Shown: piece by piece, positions 1 through 10,900 of the stretch
How positions within the stretch are numbered: position 1 is the first letter of the stretch
Layout of the letters: each line of letters begins with the position of its first letter
DNA from: Samsonia erythrinae
Lineage (GTDB): Bacteria; Pseudomonadota; Gammaproteobacteria; Enterobacterales; Enterobacteriaceae
Length of the DNA: 64,000 nt
NCBI RefSeq assembly: GCF_004342665.1
Contig: NZ_SMBY01000013.1
Location: 1 to 64,000, forward strand
Direction of reading: 5' to 3'
The notes under the pieces: model-generated
Databases searched by the model: none
What the model saw: the letters and a program-made list of their open reading frames with translations, nothing else
What the model was told of the DNA's origin: nothing
Position numbers and translations under genes: made by a program

Positions 1-91
1 CCTGACCCCATGCCGAACTCAGCAGTGAAACGCCGTAGCGCCGATGGTAGTGTGGGGTCTCCCCATGTGAGAGTAGGGAACTGCCAGGCAT
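1..91 (+). rRNA. rrf: 5S ribosomal RNA, 3' part
   Basis: The first 91 bases match the enterobacterial 5S rRNA from CCTGACCCCATGCCGAACTC to the conserved 3' end CTGCCAGGCAT. About 30 bases of the 5' end lie outside the window. It is the last gene of an rRNA operon; the yjaA and metA genes that follow suggest the locus corresponds to E. coli rrnE. Confidence 0.97.
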
Positions 92-102
92 CAAACAAGT
101 GG

Positions 103-133
103 AAAGCCTCTGTCGTAAGACAGGGGCTTTTTG
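103..133 (+). terminator. rRNA operon terminator
   Basis: A stem (AAAGCCTCTGTC with GACAGGGGCTTT, one G-U type mismatch) closes on a GTAA loop and ends in a T run directly after the 5S gene. This is the standard intrinsic terminator of enterobacterial rrn operons. Confidence 0.9.
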
Positions 134-176
134 CTGTGTGCGCTTGGAGAAGATAAAGCCGTCAGGAAGACCAATT

Positions 177-542
177 ATGAATCTCTATATCCAAATCCGT
201 AAGAATCAAATTACAGTACGCCATCTTGGCACGCAGCGTGAGGCTTCGACGCAGAGTGCATTCAGCAACAATAGGATCCTGGTTGCTGATTTTATCGCTG
301 CTTCTAAGGTACTGCGAAGTGTTATCCGTCAGGTTACGCCCTTCGATTGGCGCAACTGGTTCAGTAGCACGACTCTACTGATTCACGCACTGGAAATGAA
401 TGAAGGGGGGCTTTCTCCTGTGGAGAAGCGCATACTTCAGGAGATCACAATGATGAGCTGTCGTAAACACAGAGTCATTGTTATTTCTGGTGCTGTTCCC
501 CTGAGTGATTCTGACGCTCTTAAACGTATTCAGCAGAAGTAG
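177..542 (+). CDS. yjaA: YjaA-like stress-associated protein
   Basis: A 121-residue protein. Its N-terminus MNLYIQIRKNQITVRHLG and the internal ALEMNEGGLSPVEKRIL closely resemble remembered E. coli YjaA, which sits at the same place between rrnE and metA. The ATG at 177 is chosen because homology begins there and a GGA-containing ribosome site lies about 10 bases upstream; the frame is open back to 99 but that part overlaps the rRNA terminator. The biochemical function is unknown; in E. coli the gene is linked to stress and biofilm phenotypes. The yjaB gene that follows in E. coli is absent here. Confidence 0.8.
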   Translation: MNLYIQIRKNQITVRHLGTQREASTQSAFSNNRILVADFIAASKVLRSVIRQVTPFDWRNWFSSTTLLIHALEMNEGGLSPVEKRILQEITMMSCRKHRVIVISGAVPLSDSDALKRIQQK

Positions 543-635
543 TTCTTAAGGCGGATAATGAGCCTCGTGAAACATTTTCACCTTATACGCTGAATACTCG
601 ACATTTGTACTTAAACTCGCTATCTTCAGGCATCT

Positions 636-659
636 GGATGTCTAAACGTTTAAACGTAT
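636..659 (+). promoter_or_regulatory. Three tandem MetJ boxes upstream of metA
   Basis: Three adjoining 8-mers, GGATGTCT, AAACGTTT and AAACGTAT, resemble the MetJ half-site AGACGTCT and lie 20 bases before the metA start. MetJ with S-adenosylmethionine binds such tandem 8-bp arrays and represses methionine genes. The E. coli metA promoter carries nearly the same string. Confidence 0.8.
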
Positions 660-678
660 GCTTTGAGGATAGAAGGTT

Positions 679-1608
679 ATGCCAATTCGGGTTCCTGATG
701 AGTTACCAGCCGTCAATTTTTTGCGTAATGAGAATGTCTTTGTAATGACGTCCTCGCGTGCGAAAACGCAGGAAATTCGCCCTCTGAAAGTGCTGGTTCT
801 GAATCTGATGCCGAAAAAGATTGAGACTGAGAATCAGTTTCTGCGTCTGCTATCCAATTCCCCCTTACAGGTTGATATCCAGCTGTTACGCATCGATAGC
901 CGTGAGTCAAAAAATACGCCAACCGAGCATTTGAATAATTTCTACTGTAATTTCGACGATATTCAGGATGAAAATTTTGATGGTTTAATCGTGACCGGTG
1001 CTCCACTGGGGTTAGTCGATTTTTGCGATGTGGTGTATTGGCCGCAGATTGCGCGCGTTATTGAGTGGGCAAAGGAGCATGTCACATCGACATTGTTTGT
1101 GTGTTGGGCGGTACAGGCTGCCCTCAACATCCTTTATGGTATCCCGAAGATGACCCGCAAGGAAAAGTTGTCCGGGGTCTATTCGCATCGGACGTTACAA
1201 CCTTATGCTCTACTGACCCGCGGCTTTGACGAAACCTTTCTGGCGCCGCATTCACGCTATGCGGATTTTCCTGTTGATGCGATTCGACAATACACCGATC
1301 TGGATATCCTCTCGGAGTCGGATGAGGCAGGGGCGTATTTGTTTGCCAGCAAGGATAAGCGTTTGGCATTTGTGACTGGGCACCCTGAGTATGATGTACA
1401 GACATTAGCGGGAGAATACTTCCGTGATTGCGATGCCGGGTTGGAGCCTGCCCTGCCAGTTAATTACTTTCCAGATGACAATCCCGAAATGCGCCCGAAA
1501 GCGAGCTGGCGTAGTCATGGGCACCTGCTGTTTGCAAACTGGTTGAACTACTATGTCTACCAGATTACACCTTACGATTTGCGTCGAATGAATCCCACGT
1601 TGGACTAG
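679..1608 (+). CDS. metA: Homoserine O-succinyltransferase
   Basis: Cytoplasmic enzyme of the first committed step of methionine synthesis: transfer of succinyl from succinyl-CoA to L-homoserine. It has 309 residues, the E. coli length. The nucleophile Cys142 (VCWAVQAA) and the His235/Glu237 pair (TGHPEYDV) fall at the known E. coli positions. The start follows an AGGATAGAAGG ribosome site. MetJ boxes directly upstream indicate methionine repression, and a hairpin follows the stop. It is a monocistronic unit; aceB begins 284 bases later. Confidence 0.97.
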   Translation: MPIRVPDELPAVNFLRNENVFVMTSSRAKTQEIRPLKVLVLNLMPKKIETENQFLRLLSNSPLQVDIQLLRIDSRESKNTPTEHLNNFYCNFDDIQDENFDGLIVTGAPLGLVDFCDVVYWPQIARVIEWAKEHVTSTLFVCWAVQAALNILYGIPKMTRKEKLSGVYSHRTLQPYALLTRGFDETFLAPHSRYADFPVDAIRQYTDLDILSESDEAGAYLFASKDKRLAFVTGHPEYDVQTLAGEYFRDCDAGLEPALPVNYFPDDNPEMRPKASWRSHGHLLFANWLNYYVYQITPYDLRRMNPTLD

Positions 1609-1635
1609 TCGATTTCCACTGATTTCTCTCTCAGA

Positions 1636-1659
1636 GGCACCTTAACCGGTGCTTTTTTT
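1636..1659 (+). terminator. metA terminator
   Basis: A short GCACC/GGTGC hairpin is followed by seven T residues, 28 bases after the metA stop. Confidence 0.75.
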
Positions 1660-1763
1660 GTGATACGCCTTCTCTTTCAATTTTCGATTGAAATGCATTT
1701 CCCTTATATATTGGTTTTAATCCCTAATATTATTAATGTGTTGCGTTGGTTTTATTTTTAAAA

Positions 1764-1778
1764 TGGAAATTGTTTTTG
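1764..1778 (+). promoter_or_regulatory. Candidate IclR operator of aceBAK
   Basis: TGGAAATTGTTTTTG has a perfect left half of the IclR consensus (TGGAAAT-N-ATTTCCA) and resembles the E. coli aceB operator. A second palindrome, GAAATGCATTTC at 1690-1701, has the same half-sites with one extra central base. The 1680-1800 stretch is very A+T rich, as expected of a promoter. The transcription start is not visible. Confidence 0.5.
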
Positions 1779-1892
1779 ATTTTTATTTTTGTTGTATTAC
1801 GCTTAATTCTGTCGGCTAAGAAATAGACACGTGGGTTTGCCGGTTGGCGATTGTTGATGAATGAAGCGGTATCTGAAAAGGAACCATGAATA

Positions 1893-3488
1893 ATGCAACA
1901 GACGATAAACAGAGAATTGTTGTTTAATCAATGTATTGGTGAATCTGAGAAGCAAATCCTTACGGAAGAGGCGATTGATTTCCTAACAGAGTTGGTCGCG
2001 CATTTTACGCCGGCACGTAATCAGCTGCTCGCCGAACGGCAAGCACAGCAGCGCGATATCGATCAGGGTAAGCTGCCGGACTTTCTTTCAGAAACTGCTT
2101 CCATTCGTGATAAATCGTGGACAATACGCGGTATTCCCGATGACCTTCAGGATCGCCGCGTTGAAATTACCGGCCCGGTCGAACGCAAGATGGTAATCAA
2201 CGCGTTGAATGCCAATGTGAAGGTTTTCATGGCGGACTTTGAGGATTCGCTCGCGCCGAGTTGGGAAAAGGTGATCGATGGGCAAATCAACTTACGTGAT
2301 GCCGTGCGCGGCACAATTTCCTACATCAATGAATCGGGAAAGATCTATCAGTTAAACCCCCATCCTGCCGTATTGGTTTGCCGTGTACGCGGTTTACATC
2401 TGCCCGAAAAGCACGTGTTCTGGCAGGGTGAAGCGATACCCGGCAGCCTGTTTGATTTCGCACTGTATTTTTTCCACAACTATCAGGCATTGCTGAAGAA
2501 AGGTAGCGGCCCGTATTTCTACCTGCCAAAGACACAGTCATGGCAGGAGGCGGCCTGGTGGAACGATGTCTTCTGTTATACGGAAGATCGTTTTGACCTG
2601 CCGCGCGGTACGATCAAAGCGACGGTGTTGATTGAAACGCTGCCCGCCGTTTTCCAGATGGATGAGATCCTCTATCACCTGCGCAATCATATCGTAGGAC
2701 TGAACTGTGGCCGCTGGGACTATATCTTTAGCTATATCAAAACATTAAAGAACCATAGCGATCGCGTTCTGCCCGATCGCCAGTCGGTGACGATGGAAAA
2801 ACCCTTTCTGAGCGCTTACTCGCGGCTGTTGATTAAAACCTGCCATCGTCGGGGGGCGTTCGCGATGGGCGGGATGGCGGCGTTTATCCCCAGTAAGGAT
2901 GAGGAACGTAACAATTGGGTGTTGGATAAGGTCCGTAAAGACAAAGAGTTGGAAGCTCGCAACGGGCACGATGGCACCTGGGTGGCGCATCCGGGGCTGG
3001 CAGATGTTGTGATGGAGGTGTTCGATCGGGCGTTGGGTGAACGTAAAAATCAGCTTGATATCAGCCGTGAACACGATGCGCCGATTCGTGCCGAGGAATT
3101 GCTGGAACCTTGTCAAGGAGAACGCACGGAGGTAGGGATGCGCGCGAATATTCGTGTTGCGGTGCAGTACATCGAAGCATGGATATCCGGCAATGGCTGT
3201 GTCCCGATATATGGGTTGATGGAAGACGCGGCGACAGCAGAGATTTCCCGCACCTCAATTTGGCAATGGATTCGCCACGGCAAGACATTGAGCGACGGTC
3301 GGGTGATCACCAAGGCGCTGTTCCGCCAGATGCTGGCCGAGGAAATGTCGGTGATTCAGGAAGAGTTGGGTGATGCCCGCTTTAGCGGGGGACGCTTTGA
3401 TGACGCCGCCCGACTGATGGAGAAAATCACCACGCAAGATGAGCTGATCGACTTCCTGACGTTACCTGGCTACGCACTGCTTGATTAA
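1893..3488 (+). CDS. aceB: Malate synthase A
   Basis: Condenses glyoxylate with acetyl-CoA to give malate, the second step of the glyoxylate shunt used on acetate or fatty acids. 531 residues (E. coli 533). Conserved malate synthase blocks are visible, such as MADFEDSLAPSWEK (about residues 112-125) and ETLPAVFQMDEILYHLR. The ATG at 1893 is chosen over an out-of-frame ATG at 1886 that reads only 13 codons; AAAAGGA lies about 10 bases upstream. First gene of aceBAK, 30 bases before aceA. Confidence 0.97.
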   Translation: MQQTINRELLFNQCIGESEKQILTEEAIDFLTELVAHFTPARNQLLAERQAQQRDIDQGKLPDFLSETASIRDKSWTIRGIPDDLQDRRVEITGPVERKMVINALNANVKVFMADFEDSLAPSWEKVIDGQINLRDAVRGTISYINESGKIYQLNPHPAVLVCRVRGLHLPEKHVFWQGEAIPGSLFDFALYFFHNYQALLKKGSGPYFYLPKTQSWQEAAWWNDVFCYTEDRFDLPRGTIKATVLIETLPAVFQMDEILYHLRNHIVGLNCGRWDYIFSYIKTLKNHSDRVLPDRQSVTMEKPFLSAYSRLLIKTCHRRGAFAMGGMAAFIPSKDEERNNWVLDKVRKDKELEARNGHDGTWVAHPGLADVVMEVFDRALGERKNQLDISREHDAPIRAEELLEPCQGERTEVGMRANIRVAVQYIEAWISGNGCVPIYGLMEDAATAEISRTSIWQWIRHGKTLSDGRVITKALFRQMLAEEMSVIQEELGDARFSGGRFDDAARLMEKITTQDELIDFLTLPGYALLD

Positions 3489-3518
3489 TCCTGATCGATA
3501 ATAAAAGGAACCTCTGCT

Positions 3519-4826
3519 ATGACGACTTCTCGTACCCAACAAATCCAGCATATTGAAAAAGAGTGGAAAACCGCCCGTTGGGAAGGCATCACGCGCCCTT
3601 ACCGTGCAGACGATGTGGTTGATCTGCGGGGCTCGGTGAACCCGGAATGCACGCTAGCGCAGTTAGGGGCAGCGAAGTTATGGAACCTGCTGCATGGCGA
3701 CGCGCGCAAAGGCTATGTGAATTGTCTGGGGGCGCTGACGGGCGGACAGGCTTTGCAGCAGGCGAAAGCCGGTATTGAAGCCATTTATCTTTCAGGCTGG
3801 CAGGTGGCGGCGGATGCCAATTTGGCGTCCAGTATGTATCCCGATCAGTCGCTCTATCCGGCGAACTCAGTGCCTGCGGTGATCGAACGCATCAATAATA
3901 CCTTTCGGCGTGCCGATCAGATTCAGTGGTCGAATCACATTGAACCGGAAGATAAACGCTATACCGACTACTTCCTGCCGATTGTGGCGGACGCGGAGGC
4001 GGGATTCGGCGGCGTGCTTAACGCATTTGAATTGATGAAATCGATGATTGAAGCGGGCGCGGCGGCCGTTCACTTTGAGGACCAACTGGCATCGGTAAAA
4101 AAATGCGGGCACATGGGCGGCAAGGTGCTGGTGCCCACGCAAGAGGCCATTCAAAAACTGGTCGCCGCACGTCTGGCGGCGGATGTCATGGGCGTACCGA
4201 CCTTACTGGTTGCGCGTACCGATGCGGATGCGGCGGATCTGCTGACGTCCGACTGCGATGAGTATGACCGCGATTTCATTACCGGGGAGCGCACGGTGGA
4301 AGGTTTCTATCGCACGCGCGCGGGGATCGATCAGGCTATTAGCCGTGGTTTGGCCTACGCGCCTTATGCCGATCTGGTGTGGTGCGAAACCTCAACGCCG
4401 GATTTATCGTTGGCGCGTCGTTTTGCCGAGGCGATCCACGCGAAGTTTCCCGGTAAGCTGCTGGCGTACAACTGTTCACCTTCCTTTAACTGGAAGAAGA
4501 ATCTGGATGACGGCACGATTGCGCGTTTTCAGGATGAGCTGTCGGCAATGGGTTACAAGTACCAATTCATTACGCTGGCTGGCATTCACAGCATGTGGTT
4601 CAACATGTTTGACCTGGCGCATGCTTATGCGCAGGGCGAAGGGATGAAGCACTATGTGGAAAAGGTGCAACAGCCTGAATTTGAAGCAATGAAAGACGGC
4701 TATACCTTCTCATCGCATCAGCAGGAAGTGGGTACCGGCTATTTCGATAAGGTGACGAATATCATTCAGGGAGGCGAGTCTTCCGTGACGGCGCTGACGG
4801 GCTCGACGGAAGAGCAGCAGTTCTGA
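3519..4826 (+). CDS. aceA: Isocitrate lyase
   Basis: Cleaves isocitrate to succinate and glyoxylate, the branch-point step of the glyoxylate shunt. 435 residues (E. coli 434). The active-site signature KKCGHMGGK is at residues 194-202, with catalytic Cys196 and His198 (one more than in E. coli because of the extra residue). Preceded by AAAAGGAACC. It lies between aceB and aceK, and a strong hairpin directly follows the stop codon. Confidence 0.98.
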   Translation: MTTSRTQQIQHIEKEWKTARWEGITRPYRADDVVDLRGSVNPECTLAQLGAAKLWNLLHGDARKGYVNCLGALTGGQALQQAKAGIEAIYLSGWQVAADANLASSMYPDQSLYPANSVPAVIERINNTFRRADQIQWSNHIEPEDKRYTDYFLPIVADAEAGFGGVLNAFELMKSMIEAGAAAVHFEDQLASVKKCGHMGGKVLVPTQEAIQKLVAARLAADVMGVPTLLVARTDADAADLLTSDCDEYDRDFITGERTVEGFYRTRAGIDQAISRGLAYAPYADLVWCETSTPDLSLARRFAEAIHAKFPGKLLAYNCSPSFNWKKNLDDGTIARFQDELSAMGYKYQFITLAGIHSMWFNMFDLAHAYAQGEGMKHYVEKVQQPEFEAMKDGYTFSSHQQEVGTGYFDKVTNIIQGGESSVTALTGSTEEQQF

Positions 4827-4833
4827 TCCTAAT

Positions 4834-4856
4834 CCGGCCAGCGTCTCGCTGGCCGG
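4834..4856 (+). promoter_or_regulatory. aceA-aceK intercistronic hairpin
   Basis: CCGGCCAGCG-TCT-CGCTGGCCGG is a perfect 10-bp stem with a 3-base loop in the 46-base aceA-aceK gap, with no long T run. In E. coli stem-loops at this place are linked to the much lower expression of aceK than of aceA. The same attenuating or mRNA-protecting role is inferred here. Confidence 0.75.
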
Positions 4857-4872
4857 GTTTCATCGGGAGAGC

Positions 4873-6651
4873 ATGATGACGCGTGACCTGGAAAAGCTGG
4901 TGGCGCAGACGATCCTGCAAGGGTTTGATGCGCAGTATGGCCGTTTTCTCGAAGTGACCGCAGGCGCGCAGCAGCGGTTCGAACAGGCTGACTGGTCGGC
5001 TGTACAACAGGCGATGAAACAGCGTATTCACTTATACGATCATCATGTCGGTCTGGTGGTTGAGCAATTGCGCTGCATTACCGGTGCCCGCTGTGATGAT
5101 GCGGATTTTCTGGCGCGGGTGAAACATATCTATACCCGTTTGCTGCCGGACTATCCGCGTTTTGAGATTGCCGAAAGCTTCTTTAATTCCGTTTACTGCC
5201 GGCTGTTCAACCATCGGGAACTGACGCCGGATAAACTGTTTGTGTTCAGCTCGCAGCCTGAGCAGCGCTTTCGTGAAATTCCCCGACCTATCGCCAGGAC
5301 ATTTTTGCCAACTGACGGCTGGCAGAACATGCTGGAGAAATTGCTGGGAGATGTGCCACTGCGTTTACCGTGGGAAGATTTACCGCGTGATATTGCCTAT
5401 ATCGTCACGTATTTGCAGCGAACCTTCTCTACAGAACAGCTTACGCAGGCAAGCTTACAGGTCGCCAATGAGCTGTTCTATCGCAACAAGGCGGCCTGGC
5501 TGGTGGGAAAGTTGTCTTTGCCTGAGGGCGTTTTTCCGTTTCTGCTGCCGATTCACCACAACGAACGCGGTGCGCTATTTATTGATACCTGCTTGACCCA
5601 TCAGGAAGAGGCCAGCATTGTGTTCGGTTTTGCTCGGTCTTACTTCATGGTGTATGCACCTTTGCCGTCTGCACTGGTGGCCTGGCTGCGAGACATTCTG
5701 CCGGGGAAGACGACGGCGGAGCTTTATCTGGCTATTGGCTGCCAGAAGCACAGCAAAACGGAGTACTACCGCGAATATTTGCATTACATTGCTGAATCAA
5801 CAGAGCAGTTTATTATCGCGCCCGGCGTGAAAGGGATGGTGATGCTGGTGTTTACGCTGCCTTCATTCGATCGCGTATTTAAGGTCATCAAAGATCGTTT
5901 TGCGCCGCAGAAAGAGGTGAGCGCGGAGCGGGTCATGGCGTGTTATCAACTGGTGAAAGAGCACGATCGCGTCGGGCGCATGGCGGATACGCAGGAGTAT
6001 GAAAATTTCGTCATCGATAAGCATCGTATCAGTTCGGCGTTGCTTGAAGAGCTTTGGCGCGAGGTGCCGGAGAAGCTGGAAGATCTGGGTGATAAACTGC
6101 TGATAAAACATCTGTATATGGAACGCCGGATGACGCCGCTGAATCTCTATTTGGAACAGGCGAATCCCCTACAGCTGCGCGATGTAATTGAAGAGTATGG
6201 CAACGCGATTAAGCAACTGGCGGCAGCGAATATTTTCCCCGGCGATATGCTTTTCAAGAATTTCGGCGTTACGCGTCACGGACGGGTCGTATTTTATGAC
6301 TACGACGAAATCTGTTACATGACTGAAGTTAACTTTCGTGATATTCCGCCGCCGCGCTACCCGGAAGATGAGCTGGCGGCAGAACCGTGGTACAGCGTCG
6401 CGCCAAACGATGTGTTTCCCGCAGAGTTTCCCCATTTCCTGTGTAGCGACCGCCACATTCGTATGCTATTTGAGGAGATGCACGGCGATCTGTTTTGCGC
6501 CGATTACTGGCGAGCGTTACAGCAGCGTATCAGGGAAGGGCACATTGAGGATGTGTATGCCTACCGACGCCGCAAGCGTTTTAGCCAGCGTGTTGAGCAG
6601 CTATACACTACTCCTGAGAATGATTCTGGCCTTTGCCGTTATCTGGCGTAA
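4873..6651 (+). CDS. aceK: Isocitrate dehydrogenase kinase/phosphatase
   Basis: Bifunctional enzyme that phosphorylates and dephosphorylates isocitrate dehydrogenase and so diverts isocitrate to the glyoxylate shunt. 592 residues, somewhat longer than E. coli AceK (578). The nucleotide-binding segment [12 protein letters not shown] and the kinase motif [14 protein letters not shown] are present. The start may be ATG 4873 or ATG 4876; the latter is better spaced from GGGAGA. The last codons, stop codon and 3' flank match a repeat found elsewhere in the window, so the C-terminal residues CRYLA appear repeat-derived. Confidence 0.95.
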   Translation: MMTRDLEKLVAQTILQGFDAQYGRFLEVTAGAQQRFEQADWSAVQQAMKQRIHLYDHHVGLVVEQLRCITGARCDDADFLARVKHIYTRLLPDYPRFEIAESFFNSVYCRLFNHRELTPDKLFVFSSQPEQRFREIPRPIARTFLPTDGWQNMLEKLLGDVPLRLPWEDLPRDIAYIVTYLQRTFSTEQLTQASLQVANELFYRNKAAWLVGKLSLPEGVFPFLLPIHHNERGALFIDTCLTHQEEASIVFGFARSYFMVYAPLPSALVAWLRDILPGKTTAELYLAIGCQKHSKTEYYREYLHYIAESTEQFIIAPGVKGMVMLVFTLPSFDRVFKVIKDRFAPQKEVSAERVMACYQLVKEHDRVGRMADTQEYENFVIDKHRISSALLEELWREVPEKLEDLGDKLLIKHLYMERRMTPLNLYLEQANPLQLRDVIEEYGNAIKQLAAANIFPGDMLFKNFGVTRHGRVVFYDYDEICYMTEVNFRDIPPPRYPEDELAAEPWYSVAPNDVFPAEFPHFLCSDRHIRMLFEEMHGDLFCADYWRALQQRIREGHIEDVYAYRRRKRFSQRVEQLYTTPENDSGLCRYLA

Positions 6652-6909
6652 AAAATTATGCTGAGGAGATAGCAGGCTTAGGATGAGCCGCAGGACGCGG
6701 CGAAAGCTTGCGCCACGTATGGAACGCGTCACTGGCGGCTCGACTAGCGGTCAGGAACACCGATGGAACCGCGTCAGCGGCATAATTTAGCCGGAAAGCC
6801 TGGGTACACAGGGCGGCGGCGATTGAGCGCACTGTGTCGGGCGCGTGCTACGAGGTAGCATGAAAATAACGACATCATCGCGCACGAAACCTCCCAGAGT
6901 CTGCATAAA
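6632..6909 (+). repeat. ~270-bp downstream repeat, copy 1 (after aceK)
   Basis: Shares blocks with 11703-11968 and, inverted, with 19196-19335. Identical blocks include GGAACGCGTCACTGGCGG and AGGGCGGCGGCGATTGAGCG (also present in copy 2), and GGCGTAAAAAATTATGCTG, which starts over the aceK stop and is shared with copy 3. The GGCGGCGGCGATTGAGCG block sits inside a stem whose arms differ between copies but still pair. No convincing coding frame is seen. Together with a short tail it fills the convergent aceK-iclR gap. Confidence 0.85.
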
Positions 6910-6946
6910 CATGCACCTGAAAGGCCTGACGAGAAATACACTTTAT

Positions 6947-7777
6947 TCATAGCCCGCTGTATTCCTGCATCACCTGTTTAGCGGCTTTGATCGCCAGCGC
7001 GCCGAGTTCTGTGACGCGATCGTCCGTGATGCGTGAAACAGGGCCGGAGATGGAAATGGCGGCGAAGGCTTCCTGATGTTCATCCAGAATGCAGGCCGCA
7101 ATACAGCGTAGCCCCAGCGCGTGCTCTTCATCATCGAAGGAATAGCCTTGTTTACGAATCAGCGACAGGTTTTCCTTCAAGGCTTGCGGCGCGCTAAACG
7201 TGTGCGGCGTGTAGCCGTGCAGCCCTTTCTTGTGCAGCAGTTGCGTGACCTGCGCATCGGGCAAATGCGCCAGAAACGCTTTCCCTGCGCCGGAAGCATG
7301 CATCGGCAACTTGCCGCCGATGGGGGCGGACATCCGCATCAGCGCCGTACACTGCACCTGATCGATGATGATCGCCTGACTATCCGTCTGATCGAACACC
7401 GCCAGATTGACGGTTTCGCCTGAGTCTTCCATTAACTTACGGAGTATCGGATGCACAATCGCCAGCAGGTTGCGGCTTTGCAGAAAACTGCTGCCGACGA
7501 TAAACGCGTGTGAACCAATCGTCCATAGTCCGAGATCGCCAACCTGACGGACAAAGCCCTGCTGTTGCATGGTGGTCAGCAGGCGGTGCGTGGTGGAATT
7601 CGGTAAACCGGCCTGCTGGGCGAGATCGGTCAGCGCCACGCTGCCATTTGCTTTGGCGATATATTCAAGCAACGTCAGGCCACGGGTCAGCGATTGAACC
7701 TGCCCGGTTGGCTGTGGGGCGGCGCTTGTGCCGGCTCTGGGTTTTTTCCCGCGTTTGGCTGGCTCTGGTGGCGTCAT
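6947..7777 (-). CDS. iclR: IclR-type repressor of the glyoxylate operon
   Basis: 276-residue regulator with an N-terminal winged helix (about residues 28-90, including LAQQAGLPNSTTHRLL) and a C-terminal effector domain (GGKLPMHASGAGKAFLA). It closely matches E. coli IclR, which represses aceBAK and responds to glyoxylate and pyruvate. Position next to aceK and divergent from metH is the same as in E. coli. A TGGAA...TTTTC site 25 bases upstream of its start fits autoregulation. The N-terminal tail is rich in Pro, Ala and Lys. Confidence 0.95.
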   Translation of the reverse strand: MTPPEPAKRGKKPRAGTSAAPQPTGQVQSLTRGLTLLEYIAKANGSVALTDLAQQAGLPNSTTHRLLTTMQQQGFVRQVGDLGLWTIGSHAFIVGSSFLQSRNLLAIVHPILRKLMEDSGETVNLAVFDQTDSQAIIIDQVQCTALMRMSAPIGGKLPMHASGAGKAFLAHLPDAQVTQLLHKKGLHGYTPHTFSAPQALKENLSLIRKQGYSFDDEEHALGLRCIAACILDEHQEAFAAISISGPVSRITDDRVTELGALAIKAAKQVMQEYSGL

Positions 7778-7801
7778 GGCGTCGGTTCCTTTTTAGAGTA
7801 A

Positions 7802-7816
7802 TGGAATTGATTTTCG
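7802..7816 (-). promoter_or_regulatory. Candidate IclR autoregulatory operator
   Basis: TGGAATTGATTTTCG agrees with the IclR consensus TGGAAAT-N-ATTTCCA at about 12 of 14 informative positions and lies 25 bases upstream of the iclR start. E. coli IclR represses its own gene. The assignment is by sequence similarity only. Confidence 0.5.
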
Positions 7817-7966
7817 TTTTTTCACCACAGAATGCAACTCTTCTTTTTTGCCGATTTTTTCGTGCGTTGGGCTTAAAAAGTCTCACGCTACGGCGCATTA
7901 GCCTGCGCAAAACTTATGCTAGGATAGGCGTAATATCACTATTTATTAGCCGGAGATGGGGTTCGC

Positions 7967-10900
7967 GTGGGTAATCGGGTAGACGAATTGCGGCGTCAGT
8001 TGGCGCAACGCATTATGGTGCTGGATGGTGGCATGGGAACCATGATCCAGGGTTATCGCCTGCAGGAAGCAGATTATCGCGGTGAGCGCTTTGCTGACTG
8101 GCCGAGCGATGTGAAGGGAAATAACGACCTGCTGGTGCTCACCAGGCCGCAGGTGATTAGCGAAATCCATGACGCTTATCTGGAAGCGGGTGCCGACATT
8201 CTCGAAACCAATACCTTCAACGCCACCACTATTGCGATGGCGGACTATGGTATGGAAGCACTGTCGGCGGAAATCAATACCGTCGCCGCACAGCTGGCGC
8301 GAGCTAGCGCGGATAAGTGGACGGCGTTAACGCCGGATAAGCCGCGTTATGTTGCCGGTGTGCTCGGCCCGACCAACCGTACTGCCTCGATCTCTCCCGA
8401 TGTTAACGATCCTGCGTTTCGCAACGTCAGTTTTGATCAGCTGGTGGAGGCGTATCGTGAATCGACGCGCGCGCTGATCGCAGGTGGGGTCGATCTGATC
8501 ATGATCGAAACCATCTTCGATACATTGAATGCCAAAGCGGCGAGCTTCGCGGTCGAAAGTGAATTTGAGGCGTTAGGGATCGAACTGCCGGTGATGATTT
8601 CCGGCACGATCACGGATGCGTCGGGACGCACGCTGTCCGGCCAGACAACGGAAGCCTTTTATAACTCTCTGCGTCATTCGCGCCCGCTCTCGTTTGGTTT
8701 GAACTGCGCGCTGGGACCGGATGAGCTGCGCCAGTATGTCGCCGAGCTGTCGCGTATTGCTGAATGCTATGTGAGCGCGCACCCGAATGCGGGGCTGCCC
8801 AACGCCTTCGGCGAGTACGATCTGGATCCGGCCGATATGGCGAAACATATCGGCGAATGGGCGCGATCCGGTTTTCTGAATATCGTCGGCGGCTGCTGTG
8901 GATCGACTCCCGCACACATTGCCGCGATGGCGAAAGTGGTAGAAGGCGTGCCGCCGCGCAAGTTGCCGGAGATCCCGGTGGCCTGCCGCTTATCCGGCCT
9001 GGAACCGCTGAATATCGATGCCAAAACCCTGTTTGTTAACGTCGGGGAGCGGACAAATGTCACCGGCTCCGCGCGTTTTAAGCGGCTGATCAAAGAAGAG
9101 AAATACAGCGAAGCGCTGGATGTCGCCCGTCAGCAGGTGGAAAGCGGCGCGCAGATCATCGATATCAATATGGATGAAGGCATGCTGGATGCGGAAGCGG
9201 CGATGGTCCGTTTCCTGAATCTTATTGCCGGTGAGCCGGATATCGCCCGTGTGCCGATCATGATCGATTCCTCAAAATGGGCGGTGATCGAGAAAGGGCT
9301 GAAATGCATTCAGGGCAAAGGCATCGTTAATTCGATCTCCATGAAGGAAGGCGTGGAAGCCTTTGTCCACCATGCCAAACTGGTGCGGCGCTATGGTGCC
9401 GCCGTGGTGGTCATGGCCTTTGATGAAGTCGGTCAGGCAGATACTCGCGCACGTAAAATTGAAATTTGTCGCCGGGCTTACCGTATTCTGACGGAAGAGG
9501 TCGGTTTTCCACCGGAAGATATTATTTTCGATCCGAACATTTTTGCCGTGGCAACCGGGATTGACGAACACAACAACTACGCGGTGGATTTCATCGAGGC
9601 CTGTGCAGACATCAAGGCGCAGTTGCCGCATGCAATGATCTCCGGCGGCGTGTCTAACGTTTCCTTCTCATTCCGGGGCAACGATCTGGTGCGTGAGGCG
9701 ATCCACGCCGTCTTCCTTTATCACGCCATCCGCAATGGCATGGACATGGGGATCGTAAATGCCGGGCAGTTGGCGATCTATGACGATCTCCCTGCGGAAT
9801 TACGTGATGCGGTGGAGGACGTGATCCTCAACCGTCGCAGCGATGCTACCGAGCGGATGCTCGATCTGGCCGAAAAATATCGCGGCAGCAAAACGGAAGA
9901 GGAGGGCAGTAAAACGCAGGCGGAATGGCGCGGCTGGGATGTGGAGAAGCGTCTGGAGTATTCGTTGGTTAAAGGGATTACCGAGTTTATCGAACTGGAT
10001 ACCGAAGAAGCGCGTCAACAGGCCGCACGACCGATAGAGGTGATTGAAGGCCCGTTGATGGACGGCATGAATGTCGTCGGCGATCTGTTCGGCGCGGGGA
10101 AAATGTTTTTGCCGCAGGTCGTGAAATCCGCGCGCGTGATGAAGCAGGCGGTGGCCTACCTCGAACCTTATATTGAGGCCAGCAAAGCCAAAGGCACGTC
10201 TGCCGGGAAGATCCTGCTGGCGACGGTTAAAGGCGATGTGCATGATATCGGTAAGAATATCGTCGGCGTGGTGCTGCAATGTAACAACTACGAGATTATC
10301 GATCTGGGCGTGATGGTGCCGACGGACAAGATTCTGAAGACCGCGCGTGAAGAGAAGGTCGATATCATCGGGCTTTCCGGGTTGATTACGCCGTCGCTGG
10401 ATGAAATGGTCAACGTCGCGAAAGAGATGGAGCGTCAGGGCTTTACGCTCCCGCTGCTGATTGGCGGCGCGACGACCTCCAAAGCGCACACCGCCGTGAA
10501 GATTGAACAGAACTATAGCGGCCCGACGGTCTATGTGCAGAACGCCTCGCGCTCCGTCGGCGTGGTGTCGGCGCTGCTGTCCAGTACGCAATATGACGAT
10601 TTTGTCGCGCGTACCCGTAAAGAGTACGAAACCGTGCGTATTCAGCACGCGCGTAAAAAGCCGCGAACGCCGCCCGTGACGCTGGAAGCGGCTCGCGCTA
10701 ACGCCTCAGAACTGGACTGGGAAAATTACACGCCGCCGGTGGCGCATCGTCTGGGCGTTCAGGCGGTGACGGCCAGCATCGATACGCTGCGCAGTTATAT
10801 CGACTGGACGCCGTTCTTTATGACCTGGTCGCTGGCGGGGAAATACCCCCGTATTCTGGAAGATGAGGTGGTGGGTGAAGAAGCCAAACGCCTGTTCGCC

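Noticed and set aside
9800-10648. 282-codon minus-strand open frame inside metH
   Set aside because: Shadow of the strongly conserved metH frame in G+C-rich codons; no ribosome site and no recognisable product.
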